This document shows, piece after piece, positions 25,404-33,538 of a stretch of 64,000 nucleotides of DNA. Positions within the stretch are counted from its first letter, which is position 1, and every line of letters begins with the position of its first letter. The DNA is from Chthonomonas sp. UBA1950. Lineage in GTDB: Bacteria; Armatimonadota; Fimbriimonadia; Fimbriimonadales; Fimbriimonadaceae. A program made the translations under genes and the position numbers. The stretch covers positions 54,333-118,332 of the forward strand of contig DDEQ01000046.1 in assembly GCA_002336105.1 (NCBI GenBank). The letters run 5' to 3'. The notes below the pieces were generated by a model. The model ran no database searches, was not told the DNA's origin, and saw only the letters and a list, made by a program, of their open reading frames with translations.

Positions 25404-26042
25404 TTAGAAGAGACCCGTTTGGGTCTCACTACCTTGCTCAGGCTTGGGATTTGCAGCTAACCGAACCGCAGTATCCCAAGCCTTTACTATGTCTTGAACC
25501 AACAACGAATAACCACCATCGCCGCTTATATTCATTTGTCGAAGAATGTAGGATGGATGTAGCGTTGCGATTGCCGTCTTTGCGTATTCGCACCGAAAAT
25601 ACATACCCCGCTCTTTAGTGATCTGAAAATTCTTCTTTATCAGGTTTTTCGCACTCGGAGCGCCGATGCACAAAATCACCCAAGGCTTGATAATTCCGAG
25701 TTGAGGAATCAGCCATTGGCGACAAGCTTGGCTCTCTTCCTCAGTCGGTGGCCGATTCACGGGTCGTCCAGTTGACCAATCTGCGGCCCTGCACTTAACC
25801 GTGTTCGTGATATAAACCTGACTTCGCTTGAGACCAGCCTCTTCAATCGCTTTGTCTAGCAATTGGCCCGCACGTCCGACAAAAGGTCTCCCTGTCCGGT
25901 CTTCTTGATCTCCCGGTCCTTCGCCGACTAGCACAAGAGGAGATTGAACGTCACCTTCGCCAAAAACGACATTGGTTCGCCGTTTGGATAGTTCACATAA
26001 CACACAACTTTGGCTTGCAGACCTCAGTTCGTCAAACGTCAC
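25404..26042 (-). CDS. Type-4 (family 4) uracil-DNA glycosylase
   Basis: The 212 residues carry the family-4 signatures. Four Fe-S cysteines are seen (Cys 13, Cys 16, Cys 84, Cys 107). The catalytic loop is VGEGPGDQEDRTGRPFVGRAGQLLD, and the uracil-recognition motifs YITNTVKC and TLHPSYILR are present. It excises uracil from DNA in base-excision repair. The GTG start overlaps the end of the HIT gene by 11 nt, so the two are translated from one mRNA. Confidence 0.93.
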   Translation of the reverse strand: MTFDELRSASQSCVLCELSKRRTNVVFGEGDVQSPLVLVGEGPGDQEDRTGRPFVGRAGQLLDKAIEEAGLKRSQVYITNTVKCRAADWSTGRPVNRPPTEEESQACRQWLIPQLGIIKPWVILCIGAPSAKNLIKKNFQITKERGMYFRCEYAKTAIATLHPSYILRQMNISGDGGYSLLVQDIVKAWDTAVRLAANPKPEQGSETQTGLF

Positions 26043-26532
26043 GCGACATCGCCTCGATCAACTGGTCATAGCTCTCGTGCAACGTCTGCGGCATCACCCG
26101 AACGTCCCCAATAGACGTCATGAAATTAGTGTCACCAGACCACCTCGGAACAATGTGCCAATGAATATGCTGCGGAATCCCTGCACCACCTGCACGCCCC
26201 ATGTTCACGCCGATATTAAACCCATCGGGTTTGTAGACGGCTCGAATCCAACTCACACCTTTCGCGATCAGCTGATTCACTTCCAGCAGTTCGTCGTCAT
26301 TCATCAAGGTAATGTCATTGACTTGGCGATAGGGCGCAACTAGCAGATGTCCGCTCGTGTACGGAAAAGCATTCATCATCACGAACGACGACACGCCTCG
26401 AAACAAAATCAGGTTCTTGCGGTCATCATTCTCGGCGGGCAAATCAACGAAAATATCTGAGCCCTTTCCAGAGCCTGTGTTTGGACTTTGAATATATGTC
26501 ATCCGCCAAGGAGCCCACAAAATTTCCGGCAT
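26032..26532 (-). CDS. HIT-family hydrolase (Ap4A phosphorylase-like)
   Basis: The ATG at 26532 begins MPEILWAPWRM, the usual start of this HIT branch; a GTG at 26547 adds five residues. The 166 residues contain FVMMNAFPYTSGHLLVAPYR, HDIT-like DITLMNDDELLEV and the histidine triad IPQHIHWHIVPRW (HxHxH). These act on dinucleoside polyphosphates or nucleotide conjugates in the cytosol. It overlaps the downstream UDG gene by 11 nt. A strong terminator lies just upstream, ending the previous transcript. Confidence 0.9.
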   Translation of the reverse strand: MPEILWAPWRMTYIQSPNTGSGKGSDIFVDLPAENDDRKNLILFRGVSSFVMMNAFPYTSGHLLVAPYRQVNDITLMNDDELLEVNQLIAKGVSWIRAVYKPDGFNIGVNMGRAGGAGIPQHIHWHIVPRWSGDTNFMTSIGDVRVMPQTLHESYDQLIEAMSRDV

Positions 26533-26550
26533 AAATCGGTTATACACGAG

Positions 26551-26589
26551 AAAAAAGGCGGTCGAACCATTTTCAGTGTTCGACCGCCT
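26551..26589 (-). terminator. Rho-independent terminator after the Spy-like gene
   Basis: A perfect 12-bp stem (AGGCGGTCGAAC 26556-26567, GTTCGACCGCCT 26578-26589) is followed on the minus strand by a run of T (26551-26556). It ends the two-component/Spy-like operon 9 nt after the stop. Confidence 0.95.
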
Positions 26590-26597
26590 GAGCTTTC

Positions 26598-27452
26598 TTA
26601 GTTATCTTCTTCTGGAGGTGGCCCACCCGCTGGCGGCTCACCGTTTGGAGGCCCGCCGGCTGGACGGCCCTGACGCTTCAGTTCGAAAGGCTTTCCAAGC
26701 ATCGCTTTGAACTTGCTATTCTGCTCTGGAGTCAGGATCGCGAATATGCGCTCCATTGCTTCAGCTCTTTGATCACGCTGACCAACACCATTTCTTCGGC
26801 CTGCTCCTGCCGGCCCGACTTCTTGCCCACGATTTCTTAATCCTCCAACAGGTCCGCCCTGTGGACTGCCCTGAGGACCACCTTGCTGGCCCCGTGGGGT
26901 AGCGGCTCGAATCTTCTCAATCTGTTCGTCTGAAAGGTCAAGTTTGTCTTGAATGTACGGAATTTGAAAAGCCCGTGGCCCAGCCAGCTGAAGGCTGATC
27001 TGCTGATATCTTTCGAACTGAGCAGCGCTCAAGATCCCTTTGACCTGAGCTTCAAGCTTTTTCATTGCTTGGGGTCCGAGTTGGGCTCCGCGAGGAGAAC
27101 CTTGCCCGGCACTCCCAAATTGCGGTCCAGCTTGTCCATCAGGACCTCCGGGTCCCCAAGGCACTTCACCGCGTGCACCCTGGCGGGCTTGCGGCGGTTG
27201 TGGAAGAATCTTTTTGATCTTTACGATCTGTGAATCGGACAGTTTGAGTTCGGTCTGGACTTCAGGGATCATCAAGATTCCAGGGCCACCGTTAGGGATC
27301 CTTGGCCCCATCATACGCTGGCCGCCCGGTCCCATCTGACGTCCCATTCCTTGACCATTCTCTGGAGGTCCCATCGGTTCCTGTGCCTCAGCCATAACGG
27401 CTACGAATGCCAGCGCAGAAATGGCAATGATTCTTTGGGTTCTTAGTTTCAC
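26598..27452 (-). CDS. Periplasmic Spy/LTxxQ-like Gly/Pro/Gln-rich protein
   Basis: A GTG start with AAGGAG at 8 nt gives 284 residues. A signal peptide (about 1-23, ending AEA-Q) is followed by long Gly/Pro/Gln/Met-rich stretches separating three similar helical units. Each unit carries a Spy/CpxP-type motif (ELKLSDSQIVKIKKI, DKLDLSDEQIEKIRA, AILTPEQNSKFKAML). The family includes periplasmic chaperones and metal-stress sensors. It is the last gene of an operon with a histidine kinase and OmpR-type regulator, the arrangement of CpxP/Spy with Cpx-like systems, so an accessory sensor role is plausible (inference). Confidence 0.75.
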   Translation of the reverse strand: MKLRTQRIIAISALAFVAVMAEAQEPMGPPENGQGMGRQMGPGGQRMMGPRIPNGGPGILMIPEVQTELKLSDSQIVKIKKILPQPPQARQGARGEVPWGPGGPDGQAGPQFGSAGQGSPRGAQLGPQAMKKLEAQVKGILSAAQFERYQQISLQLAGPRAFQIPYIQDKLDLSDEQIEKIRAATPRGQQGGPQGSPQGGPVGGLRNRGQEVGPAGAGRRNGVGQRDQRAEAMERIFAILTPEQNSKFKAMLGKPFELKRQGRPAGGPPNGEPPAGGPPPEEDN

Positions 27453-27513
27453 TTCTATTCTCCTTTTTGGGCAACGGTCTTCCTGTTGCTTTCGGAGATA
27501 GAGTGACTCACAA

Positions 27514-29016
27514 TTATGAGGAAGCTATTTGATTTCGTCCTTTTGAAAAAAAGACGAAGAATCTTGTGCCAGTACCCAGTTCGCTTTCCACACGAATGCT
27601 CCCATTGTTCGCCTCGACGAGGCTCTTCACAATAGCCAGACCTAGTCCGGTTCCCCCTGTTTCGCGGCTTCGGGCGGCATCCGCACGATAGAACCGATCA
27701 AAAATCTTGTTAAGGTTTTCAGCGGAAATACCTTCGCCAGTATCTGCCACCAGGATCTTAACCTCGTGTGGGCTGTCGCTGACTTCAATCAGGATCTTCC
27801 CTTCCTCATTTGAGTGCCTTACAGCGTTCTCGACGAGATTGAAAGTGATTCGAGCAATGTGATCAGGATCTGCATTCAGTAAGACTGGATGCTCAGGCAC
27901 TTTCAACACAATTTCGGGCCTCTCAGAGAGCGCCATTTCACTGAGCGCATCGGCGATCGTCGCCCTAACATCAAGGTTTGCCGTCATTGGCGATAGCTGG
28001 CCGCTATCAGCTCGGGCCAGCATGAGCAACTGCTTGACTAGTTTCGACATTCCGTGAGCGGCTTTGTCCGCAGTTTGCAGAGCACTACGCAGTTCGGTTT
28101 CGGTCGACTGAGGTGAAACCGAGGATGTCGCCAATATCACCCGAGCGAGTGGGGTTCTTAACTCATGCGAAACGTCTGCTGTGAACTGTCTTTGTAGGTT
28201 ATAAGCTCTCTCCAGTTCAGCATAAGCGGCTTCCTTGTCTTCGAAAGAGAATTGAAGCCTTTCGAGCATCTGATTAAACGTTACGGCGAGTTTCGCCATC
28301 TCATCTTCACCCGTAACATGAAGGCGTTGGGATAGATCACTAGCGCTTAATGAACTCGCGGCTTGCGTGACTTGCGCTACCGGGCGCAAAGTTCTTTTAA
28401 CAAGAAATCCGGCGGCAACTGCGCTCGCCAAAAGCCCAACGGGTAGGAAGATCATAAATGTCCGGAGTTGAGCTGCTTCCATCAGGTCAACAATATCAAG
28501 TTCTCTCGCCACCTGAACTGCTCCAATAATCTTCCCATCGTCAACCGCTGGTCGTGTCCAGACTCTGAGGCGCTGTCCTGAATACTTTATGGTTGACATC
28601 GTGCGATGACCGGACAAAGCAAGCCGAACGGCGTTGGGATCAAAGATGGTCTCCCTTTCTCCCAGCAATAGAGAATTTCCGTTCAAGCCAAAGAGTCGCG
28701 GACGTCGAAAATCGGCAAGGGCAAGTGAATCTCTCAAATAACCTGGGCGAGTTCGATTATTGAACGGAAACGACTGGCGGTCCTCAATCTGCGGAAGATG
28801 GTCATTAGGATCTAGCTCTCGTGGTCGAGGCGGAGGTCCGTCGCCTTGCTCTGGCCTCCCACGGCCTTCCGGCGGCCCACCCGAAAGTGCCCGATCAGCA
28901 CGATTGCGCAGTTCTTTGTCAATTTCGGCGAGCATTCGGTCTTTGCTCACAAACGACAAAGCCAGCGCTGAACCCGTCAAGATAACGACAAGGGTGCCAG
29001 CGTTCCAAAGAAGCAA
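27514..29016 (-). CDS. Membrane sensor histidine kinase (EnvZ/CusS-like)
   Basis: Two membrane helices (about residues 5-23 and 186-206) enclose a periplasmic domain with a Pro/Gly/Arg-rich part (45-70). HAMP (about 207-260), HisKA with His 284 (FTADVSHELRTPLARV) and HATPase_c (NLVENAVRHS, VADTGEGIS, GGTGLGLAIVKSLV) follow. The start is unsettled: the only standard codon is TTG at 29016. A CTG overlapping the upstream TGA would add RSIRTT, giving the positive N-terminus expected of a membrane protein. It is the partner of the regulator ending at 29040. Confidence 0.93.
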   Translation of the reverse strand: MLLWNAGTLVVILTGSALALSFVSKDRMLAEIDKELRNRADRALSGGPPEGRGRPEQGDGPPPRPRELDPNDHLPQIEDRQSFPFNNRTRPGYLRDSLALADFRRPRLFGLNGNSLLLGERETIFDPNAVRLALSGHRTMSTIKYSGQRLRVWTRPAVDDGKIIGAVQVARELDIVDLMEAAQLRTFMIFLPVGLLASAVAAGFLVKRTLRPVAQVTQAASSLSASDLSQRLHVTGEDEMAKLAVTFNQMLERLQFSFEDKEAAYAELERAYNLQRQFTADVSHELRTPLARVILATSSVSPQSTETELRSALQTADKAAHGMSKLVKQLLMLARADSGQLSPMTANLDVRATIADALSEMALSERPEIVLKVPEHPVLLNADPDHIARITFNLVENAVRHSNEEGKILIEVSDSPHEVKILVADTGEGISAENLNKIFDRFYRADAARSRETGGTGLGLAIVKSLVEANNGSIRVESELGTGTRFFVFFSKGRNQIASS

Positions 29017-29039
29017 CGTGGTTCGAATAGACCTTTGCT

Positions 29040-29723
29040 TCAGCGAGGAACCTCCGCGTCACTTGTCAGCCGATATCCAAAGCCATGTACGGTCTGAATC
29101 ATTTTGAAATCGAATCCAGCGTCAATCTTCTTTCGAAGCGATGTCACGTGGAAATTCACTGTGTTCTCAAGTTTCTCTTCGGCATTCCAGACGCTCTCCA
29201 GAATCACGTCGCGTGTAAGGGTTCGACCAACGTTTCTCGCAAGTGCTTCAAGCAGGTCAAACTCTCGTCTTGTTAGGTTGATCTCCTTCCCCGCTCTTTC
29301 AACAGTGTGCGCTCTTGTGTCGATTTTCAGCTCGCCGATTTCAATCACGCCGGTTCGAACCGTAGTTTCTCGCCGAAGAACTGCAGAAATTCTTGCTCGA
29401 AGTTCTCGCATGTCGAACGGCTTGGTGAGGTAGTCATCTGCGCCCATGTCGAGGCCCTTCACCCGATCTTCGATACTGTCACGGGCAGTCAGCATCAGAA
29501 TAGGCGTCGAACCACCGTTACGTCGTATCTCTCGGCAAATAGCCCATCCATCCATGCCAGGCAACATAACGTCCAGAATGATCAACCCGTAAGAATGGAG
29601 GGATGCCGCAAACAAGCCGTCGTTACCGTCTCGCTGAATTTCGACAATGAACGACTCTTGCCGCAAGGCATTAGCGATCTGTTCACTCAACACTCGATCA
29701 TCTTCAACCAACAAGATACGCAT
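29040..29723 (-). CDS. OmpR/PhoB-family response regulator
   Basis: The 227 residues comprise REC (phospho-acceptor Asp 51 in IILDVMLPGMDG, Lys in YLTKPFD) and a winged-helix output domain (about 128-222, LTRREFDLLEALARNVGRTLTRDVI, NTVNFHVTSLRKKID, TVHGFGYRL). It binds DNA as a dimer and regulates with sigma-70 RNA polymerase. It is the first gene of the RR-HK-Spy-like operon. The palindrome at 29741-29754, 17 nt upstream of its start, may be its own site. Confidence 0.95.
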   Translation of the reverse strand: MRILLVEDDRVLSEQIANALRQESFIVEIQRDGNDGLFAASLHSYGLIILDVMLPGMDGWAICREIRRNGGSTPILMLTARDSIEDRVKGLDMGADDYLTKPFDMRELRARISAVLRRETTVRTGVIEIGELKIDTRAHTVERAGKEINLTRREFDLLEALARNVGRTLTRDVILESVWNAEEKLENTVNFHVTSLRKKIDAGFDFKMIQTVHGFGYRLTSDAEVPR

Positions 29724-29740
29724 TTCCTAAGCTAGGTTGA

Positions 29741-29754
29741 CTCATATATATGAG
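29741..29754. promoter_or_regulatory. Perfect 14-bp palindrome between divergent genes
   Basis: CTCATATATATGAG reads the same on both strands. It lies between the regulator start (29723) and the FAH-family start (29793) and contains TATATA that could serve as a -10 in either direction. An operator or a promoter core are both possible. Confidence 0.4.
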
Positions 29755-29792
29755 GGATTTGTGAGGTCATTCTGCCAAAGTAGGGTGAAGTT

Positions 29793-30584
29793 ATGAAAAT
29801 CGTGCGCTTTCTAGATGAAACGAATAACGAGTATTTGGGCAAACCGACGTCCGATGGAAAAGCCGTTGTTCTAACACCTCAAGATGCCGAAGTGGGTGAG
29901 AGAACCATCCAGAAAATCCTTGCTCCTTTGGTTCCAACCGCGATCATCGGCATCGGGCTCAACTACAAAAAACACGCCGACGAAACGGGTGGCAAGTATC
30001 CCGATTACCCTATCGTTTTTTACAAGGGGCCGAACTCACTTCAAAACCCGTTTGATCCGATTGAGCTACCGCGAGGCCTCCGATCTGACCAAGTCGATTT
30101 CGAAGGCGAATTAGCGGTTGTGATTGGACAAACCTGTAAGAACGTGACGCCAGAGAATGCCCTTGATTATGTGCTCGGCTACACAATAGGTAATGATGTG
30201 AGCGCTCGGGATTGGCAAATGCACCGGAGCGGAAGACAATGGTGCCGTGCAAAATCGTTCGATACCTTCTGTCCACTCGGCCCTGTTCTCACCACACCAG
30301 ATGAAATTCCAAATCCGAATAATCTGGAATTGGTGACTAAGATCAACGGCGAAGTCGTTCAAGAAACGAACACGGAAGACATGATCTTCAGCGTCGCCGA
30401 AATCATCTCTTTTCTGAGCGGATCCTCAACCCTGATGGCCGGAACAGTTATTTTGACAGGAACACCGAGCGGTGTTGGCATGGCTCGAACACCGGAACTC
30501 TGGTTAAAGCCTGGCGATCAAGTCGATATTACGATCTCTGGAATAGGAACGCTAAGTAATCCAGTAATAGAAGAAGCGTTGTAA
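29793..30584 (+). CDS. Fumarylacetoacetate hydrolase (FAH) family protein
   Basis: The 263 residues have the standard C-terminal FAH fold. GIGLNYKKHADETG, PIVFYKGPNSLQNPFDPI, VDFEGELAVVIG (metal-binding Glu residues), NDVSARDWQ, WCRAKSFDTFCPLGP, FSVAEIISFLS and GTPSGVGMARTP are in order. Members are Mg-dependent hydrolases, decarboxylases or isomerases of beta-diketo acids in catabolism of aromatics and sugars. The specific substrate cannot be assigned. GGTGAAG lies just before the ATG. Confidence 0.92.
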   Translation: MKIVRFLDETNNEYLGKPTSDGKAVVLTPQDAEVGERTIQKILAPLVPTAIIGIGLNYKKHADETGGKYPDYPIVFYKGPNSLQNPFDPIELPRGLRSDQVDFEGELAVVIGQTCKNVTPENALDYVLGYTIGNDVSARDWQMHRSGRQWCRAKSFDTFCPLGPVLTTPDEIPNPNNLELVTKINGEVVQETNTEDMIFSVAEIISFLSGSSTLMAGTVILTGTPSGVGMARTPELWLKPGDQVDITISGIGTLSNPVIEEAL

Positions 30585-30599
30585 GATTTGCGTTTCGCT

Positions 30600-31511
30600 T
30601 TACGTCGAGCAATTTGCCCTCGTGTGCCCTCTCCATCTTGCTTTACAAATACGATATCGAGCAAAGCCATAGATTGGGCCAAGAATGCCCGTTAGAATCC
30701 ATGACACCAATAGACATATCCAGAAATGTTCACTGTTTAAATCCAGCGATATACCGCCTAGTTTTTGCCAAATAATAGCAAGAATATTGGCAAGTACATA
30801 GCCTACTGGCAACAAACAAAGTGCCTGTGAGACCTGTGTTATCAGTCCTTCAATCAAAGACAACCTATCAGGACCTAACTCTACAGGTGGGTATTGGCCG
30901 ATTTCGACTGCACCATTCAATTTGACGAGTCGAACACTTTGTTTTAGGTTAGTGTTTTGTTCTACAATCGGCCTTAATACGACGGAAATTCGCAACCCTG
31001 GGAAGCCTTTAAGGCTAACCTCATTTTTATACATTCCCCATTTCCAGATGGCTATAAGAGTTCTAGCTCGAAGTGGCCCTAACATTGCTTTCGAAAGAGC
31101 GAATGAGCTTCGATGACCATTAAAATACATCAGTCCGTTTTCAAGCCAGATGACACCGCGGTCGCGGCCAACGATGTAACCATTAATGCAAATGCCCCAA
31201 TCGCATAAGACGCAGGGCATTTGCCCGAGCCCCGCCATCAGATCCTTGTCGTGCGCATCCACTTGATCCCGTGATAGGTAACGAAGCGCATAACAAATGG
31301 GGATCAGAAAAATGTCGAGAAGAGAAAACACCCAGGCGTACTCAAATCCCTGAAAATACGCGAGAAGCGTCACCCCGAGTAGTAGCCATCCGATTGCCTG
31401 CCAGTGCCAAGGACGAATCCTTCCTCCAGCATGAACTCGATTTACACCGTGCCACTGCGACACACGAGGGGTCGTAGCCGAATGAACGACATTCAACTGC
31501 TCTGCAGGCAT
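30600..31511 (-). CDS. Four-helix membrane protein, unknown
   Basis: The 303 residues have two helices near the N-terminus (about 40-80, AIGWLLLGVTLLAYFQG, VFSLLDIFLIPICYAL). A central soluble domain of about 150 residues follows (GVIWLENGLMYFNGHRSSFALSK, GFPGLRISVVLRP), then two helices at about 227-282. The central domain is beta-rich and looks like a PH-type bacterial membrane-associated fold, though this is only an impression. It is downstream of, but separate from, the SDR gene. No family recognised. Confidence 0.65.
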   Translation of the reverse strand: MPAEQLNVVHSATTPRVSQWHGVNRVHAGGRIRPWHWQAIGWLLLGVTLLAYFQGFEYAWVFSLLDIFLIPICYALRYLSRDQVDAHDKDLMAGLGQMPCVLCDWGICINGYIVGRDRGVIWLENGLMYFNGHRSSFALSKAMLGPLRARTLIAIWKWGMYKNEVSLKGFPGLRISVVLRPIVEQNTNLKQSVRLVKLNGAVEIGQYPPVELGPDRLSLIEGLITQVSQALCLLPVGYVLANILAIIWQKLGGISLDLNSEHFWICLLVSWILTGILGPIYGFARYRICKARWRGHTRANCST

Positions 31512-31554
31512 CAGTAATGACTAATGTACAACAACTGTTGTTAGAATCGATATT

Positions 31555-32532
31555 CTATTTAGACGCCCAAGCGACAAGCTGATCTTCCAGCCGGTCTTGC
31601 TCAGCATTCACCACCTGTCGCGATGCGTCAGCCTCATACCAGGCGATAATCTCGTCGGCACCTCGTGCAAAAGGAACCTTAGCATTCCAACCTGGCACGA
31701 TCCGCTTAATCTTCGAGTTATCAAAGACCATGCTATGTGCTTTGTCGCCGAGCAAACCTGGTCCCCAACCTGGGTCTTGACGAGCTAATTCATCAGATGC
31801 GATGTGAACCTTGATAGCCTTTGTCCCCGCGGCACGAGCGACTTCGTCATAGATCTGATTCCAATTCAACCATTCATCAGAAGTGATGTGAAAAGCATCC
31901 CCAACGGCGTGCGGGTTACCCAACAAAGGCACAAATGCTGCGGCAAAGTCGGTGTGATGGGTCAGCACCCAAAGCGATGTTCCGTCACCATGGACAACAA
32001 CAGGCTTGCCCTTTCGCATTCGGTCGACCACCGTCCAACCGTGATCGAATGGAAGCAGAGTCCGATCATACGTGTGCGAAGGGCGAACGATCGTCGCGGG
32101 AAACTTCTCGTCCCGATATGCCTTAACGAGCAGTTCTTCACAGGCAATCTTGTTTCGCGAATATTCCCAAAACGGGTTATCCAGAACGGTTGACTCGGTC
32201 ACGGGCAAACTGCTAGGAGGCGTTTGGTATGCGCTGGCAGAGCTGATAAAAACGAACTGTCCAGTCTGACCTCGAAACAATTCGATATCAGTCTGGATAT
32301 GCTCAGGGGTAAAAGCGATCCAGTCCACGACAGCATCAAAGTCCATGCTTCCGATGGCACGTTTCACTGACTCTGGATCACGAATATCCCCTTCTAGGAT
32401 CTTCGCGCCTTTGGGAGTCGGTCTCGTACTCTTTCCCCGATTCAATAGAAATAATTCGATGCCAGACTGCACCGCCAAAGGTGAGCAGGCTGAACTGATT
32501 ATCCCGGTTCCGCCGATAAAGAGAACGCGCAT
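31555..32532 (-). CDS. NAD-dependent epimerase/dehydratase (extended SDR)
   Basis: The 325 residues start with the Rossmann motif FIGGTGIIS. DGDIRDPES-like EGDIRDPESVKRAI, FVFISSASAY and the catalytic YSRNK (YxxxK) follow, then IVRPSHTYD. The pattern fits the extended SDRs acting on nucleotide sugars or related substrates. The C-terminal part has LLGDKAHSMVFDNSKIKRIVPGW, typical of this branch. The TrhO gene lies just upstream, so they may share a transcript. Confidence 0.9.
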   Translation of the reverse strand: MRVLFIGGTGIISSACSPLAVQSGIELFLLNRGKSTRPTPKGAKILEGDIRDPESVKRAIGSMDFDAVVDWIAFTPEHIQTDIELFRGQTGQFVFISSASAYQTPPSSLPVTESTVLDNPFWEYSRNKIACEELLVKAYRDEKFPATIVRPSHTYDRTLLPFDHGWTVVDRMRKGKPVVVHGDGTSLWVLTHHTDFAAAFVPLLGNPHAVGDAFHITSDEWLNWNQIYDEVARAAGTKAIKVHIASDELARQDPGWGPGLLGDKAHSMVFDNSKIKRIVPGWNAKVPFARGADEIIAWYEADASRQVVNAEQDRLEDQLVAWASK

Positions 32533-32566
32533 ACGTAAGGTTTACCTCTTCCGAATCAAAGTTGGT

Positions 32567-33445
32567 TTAGAGCGGGTGTTTGTCGCGCCAATCTTTGCAA
32601 GTCTTGCTACAAACGCCTTTCCAGCCAAAACTGTCGCACGTGAAGAACTCTTGATTACACACGTTGCAGACCACTTTGTTGGAACCCACGAGTCCGCAAC
32701 AGGGGCAAATACCGTAAGTTGAGGTTGGGGCGAGATTCGCATCGACCGCCACACGATCATCAAACACGAAGCACTCGCCCTCCCAATACCCTTCTGGATA
32801 TTCTGCGAGGTAGCCCAAAATGCCGTCTTTGAGTTGGTTAACCTTTTCAAAGCCCTGTTCCTGCATCTCCAAAATGGCTTTCTCGCATCGAATGCCCCCG
32901 GTGCAGTAGATCAAAACATGGGTGTCTTTCGGGATCTCAGAATTGCGCAGATAGTCGCCCCATTCGCCAAAAGACTTCAATCCGGGATCAATCGCGCCTT
33001 TGAACTTACCGATCTTTGTCTCGTAGTCATTTCGAGTATCAATGAGCAAATAGGGTTCCCCTGACTCAATTACTTCATTCCATTCGGTAGGCGTGAGATG
33101 CTGATTCTCTGGAGACTCTGGAACAAGGTCTGGCCGCTTCATGCCAACGATTTCGGAACGAATATCAACGGTCGCGCGCTTAAATGGTTGGAGTTCACTC
33201 ACTGAATCTTTGAAGTGAATGTCACTATCTGCAACCTCGATCAGGAACTCTTTGAACTGGCTTATGACCTCTTCGGTTCCGGCTACGGTTCCGTTGATAC
33301 CTTCGGTCGAAACCAATACGAGGCCGACCATTTCGTTATCCAACATCCAAACTCGGATGGCTTCACGGATCGCTGTCAAACGATCTGATTCGATTGACAG
33401 GAATCGGTAAAAGCAGGTCACATACCAAACGGCAGTCGAGTTCAC
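32567..33445 (-). CDS. trhO: tRNA uridine(34) hydroxylase, rhodanese-like (TrhO/YceA)
   Basis: The 292 residues contain an N-terminal acylphosphatase-like domain (FYRFLSIES, LVLVSTEGINGTVAG). The conserved linker SVSELQPFKRATVDIRSEIV and a rhodanese domain with Cys 181 in LIYCTGGIRCEKA follow. The C-terminal Cys-rich tail is CPCCGLVGSNKVVCNVC...C...C. This is the TrhO/YceA architecture that hydroxylates U34 of some tRNAs to ho5U using O2. It starts near the divergent beta-lactamase-like gene. Confidence 0.93.
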   Translation of the reverse strand: MNSTAVWYVTCFYRFLSIESDRLTAIREAIRVWMLDNEMVGLVLVSTEGINGTVAGTEEVISQFKEFLIEVADSDIHFKDSVSELQPFKRATVDIRSEIVGMKRPDLVPESPENQHLTPTEWNEVIESGEPYLLIDTRNDYETKIGKFKGAIDPGLKSFGEWGDYLRNSEIPKDTHVLIYCTGGIRCEKAILEMQEQGFEKVNQLKDGILGYLAEYPEGYWEGECFVFDDRVAVDANLAPTSTYGICPCCGLVGSNKVVCNVCNQEFFTCDSFGWKGVCSKTCKDWRDKHPL

Positions 33446-33538
33446 ACCTCGAAGTTACCCCGACAGATCATCTTTCGGATACGATCAATCGACATCAGAA
33501 CCTACCTAAATCTTCGCAATACCAGATAATCTGCTAGG

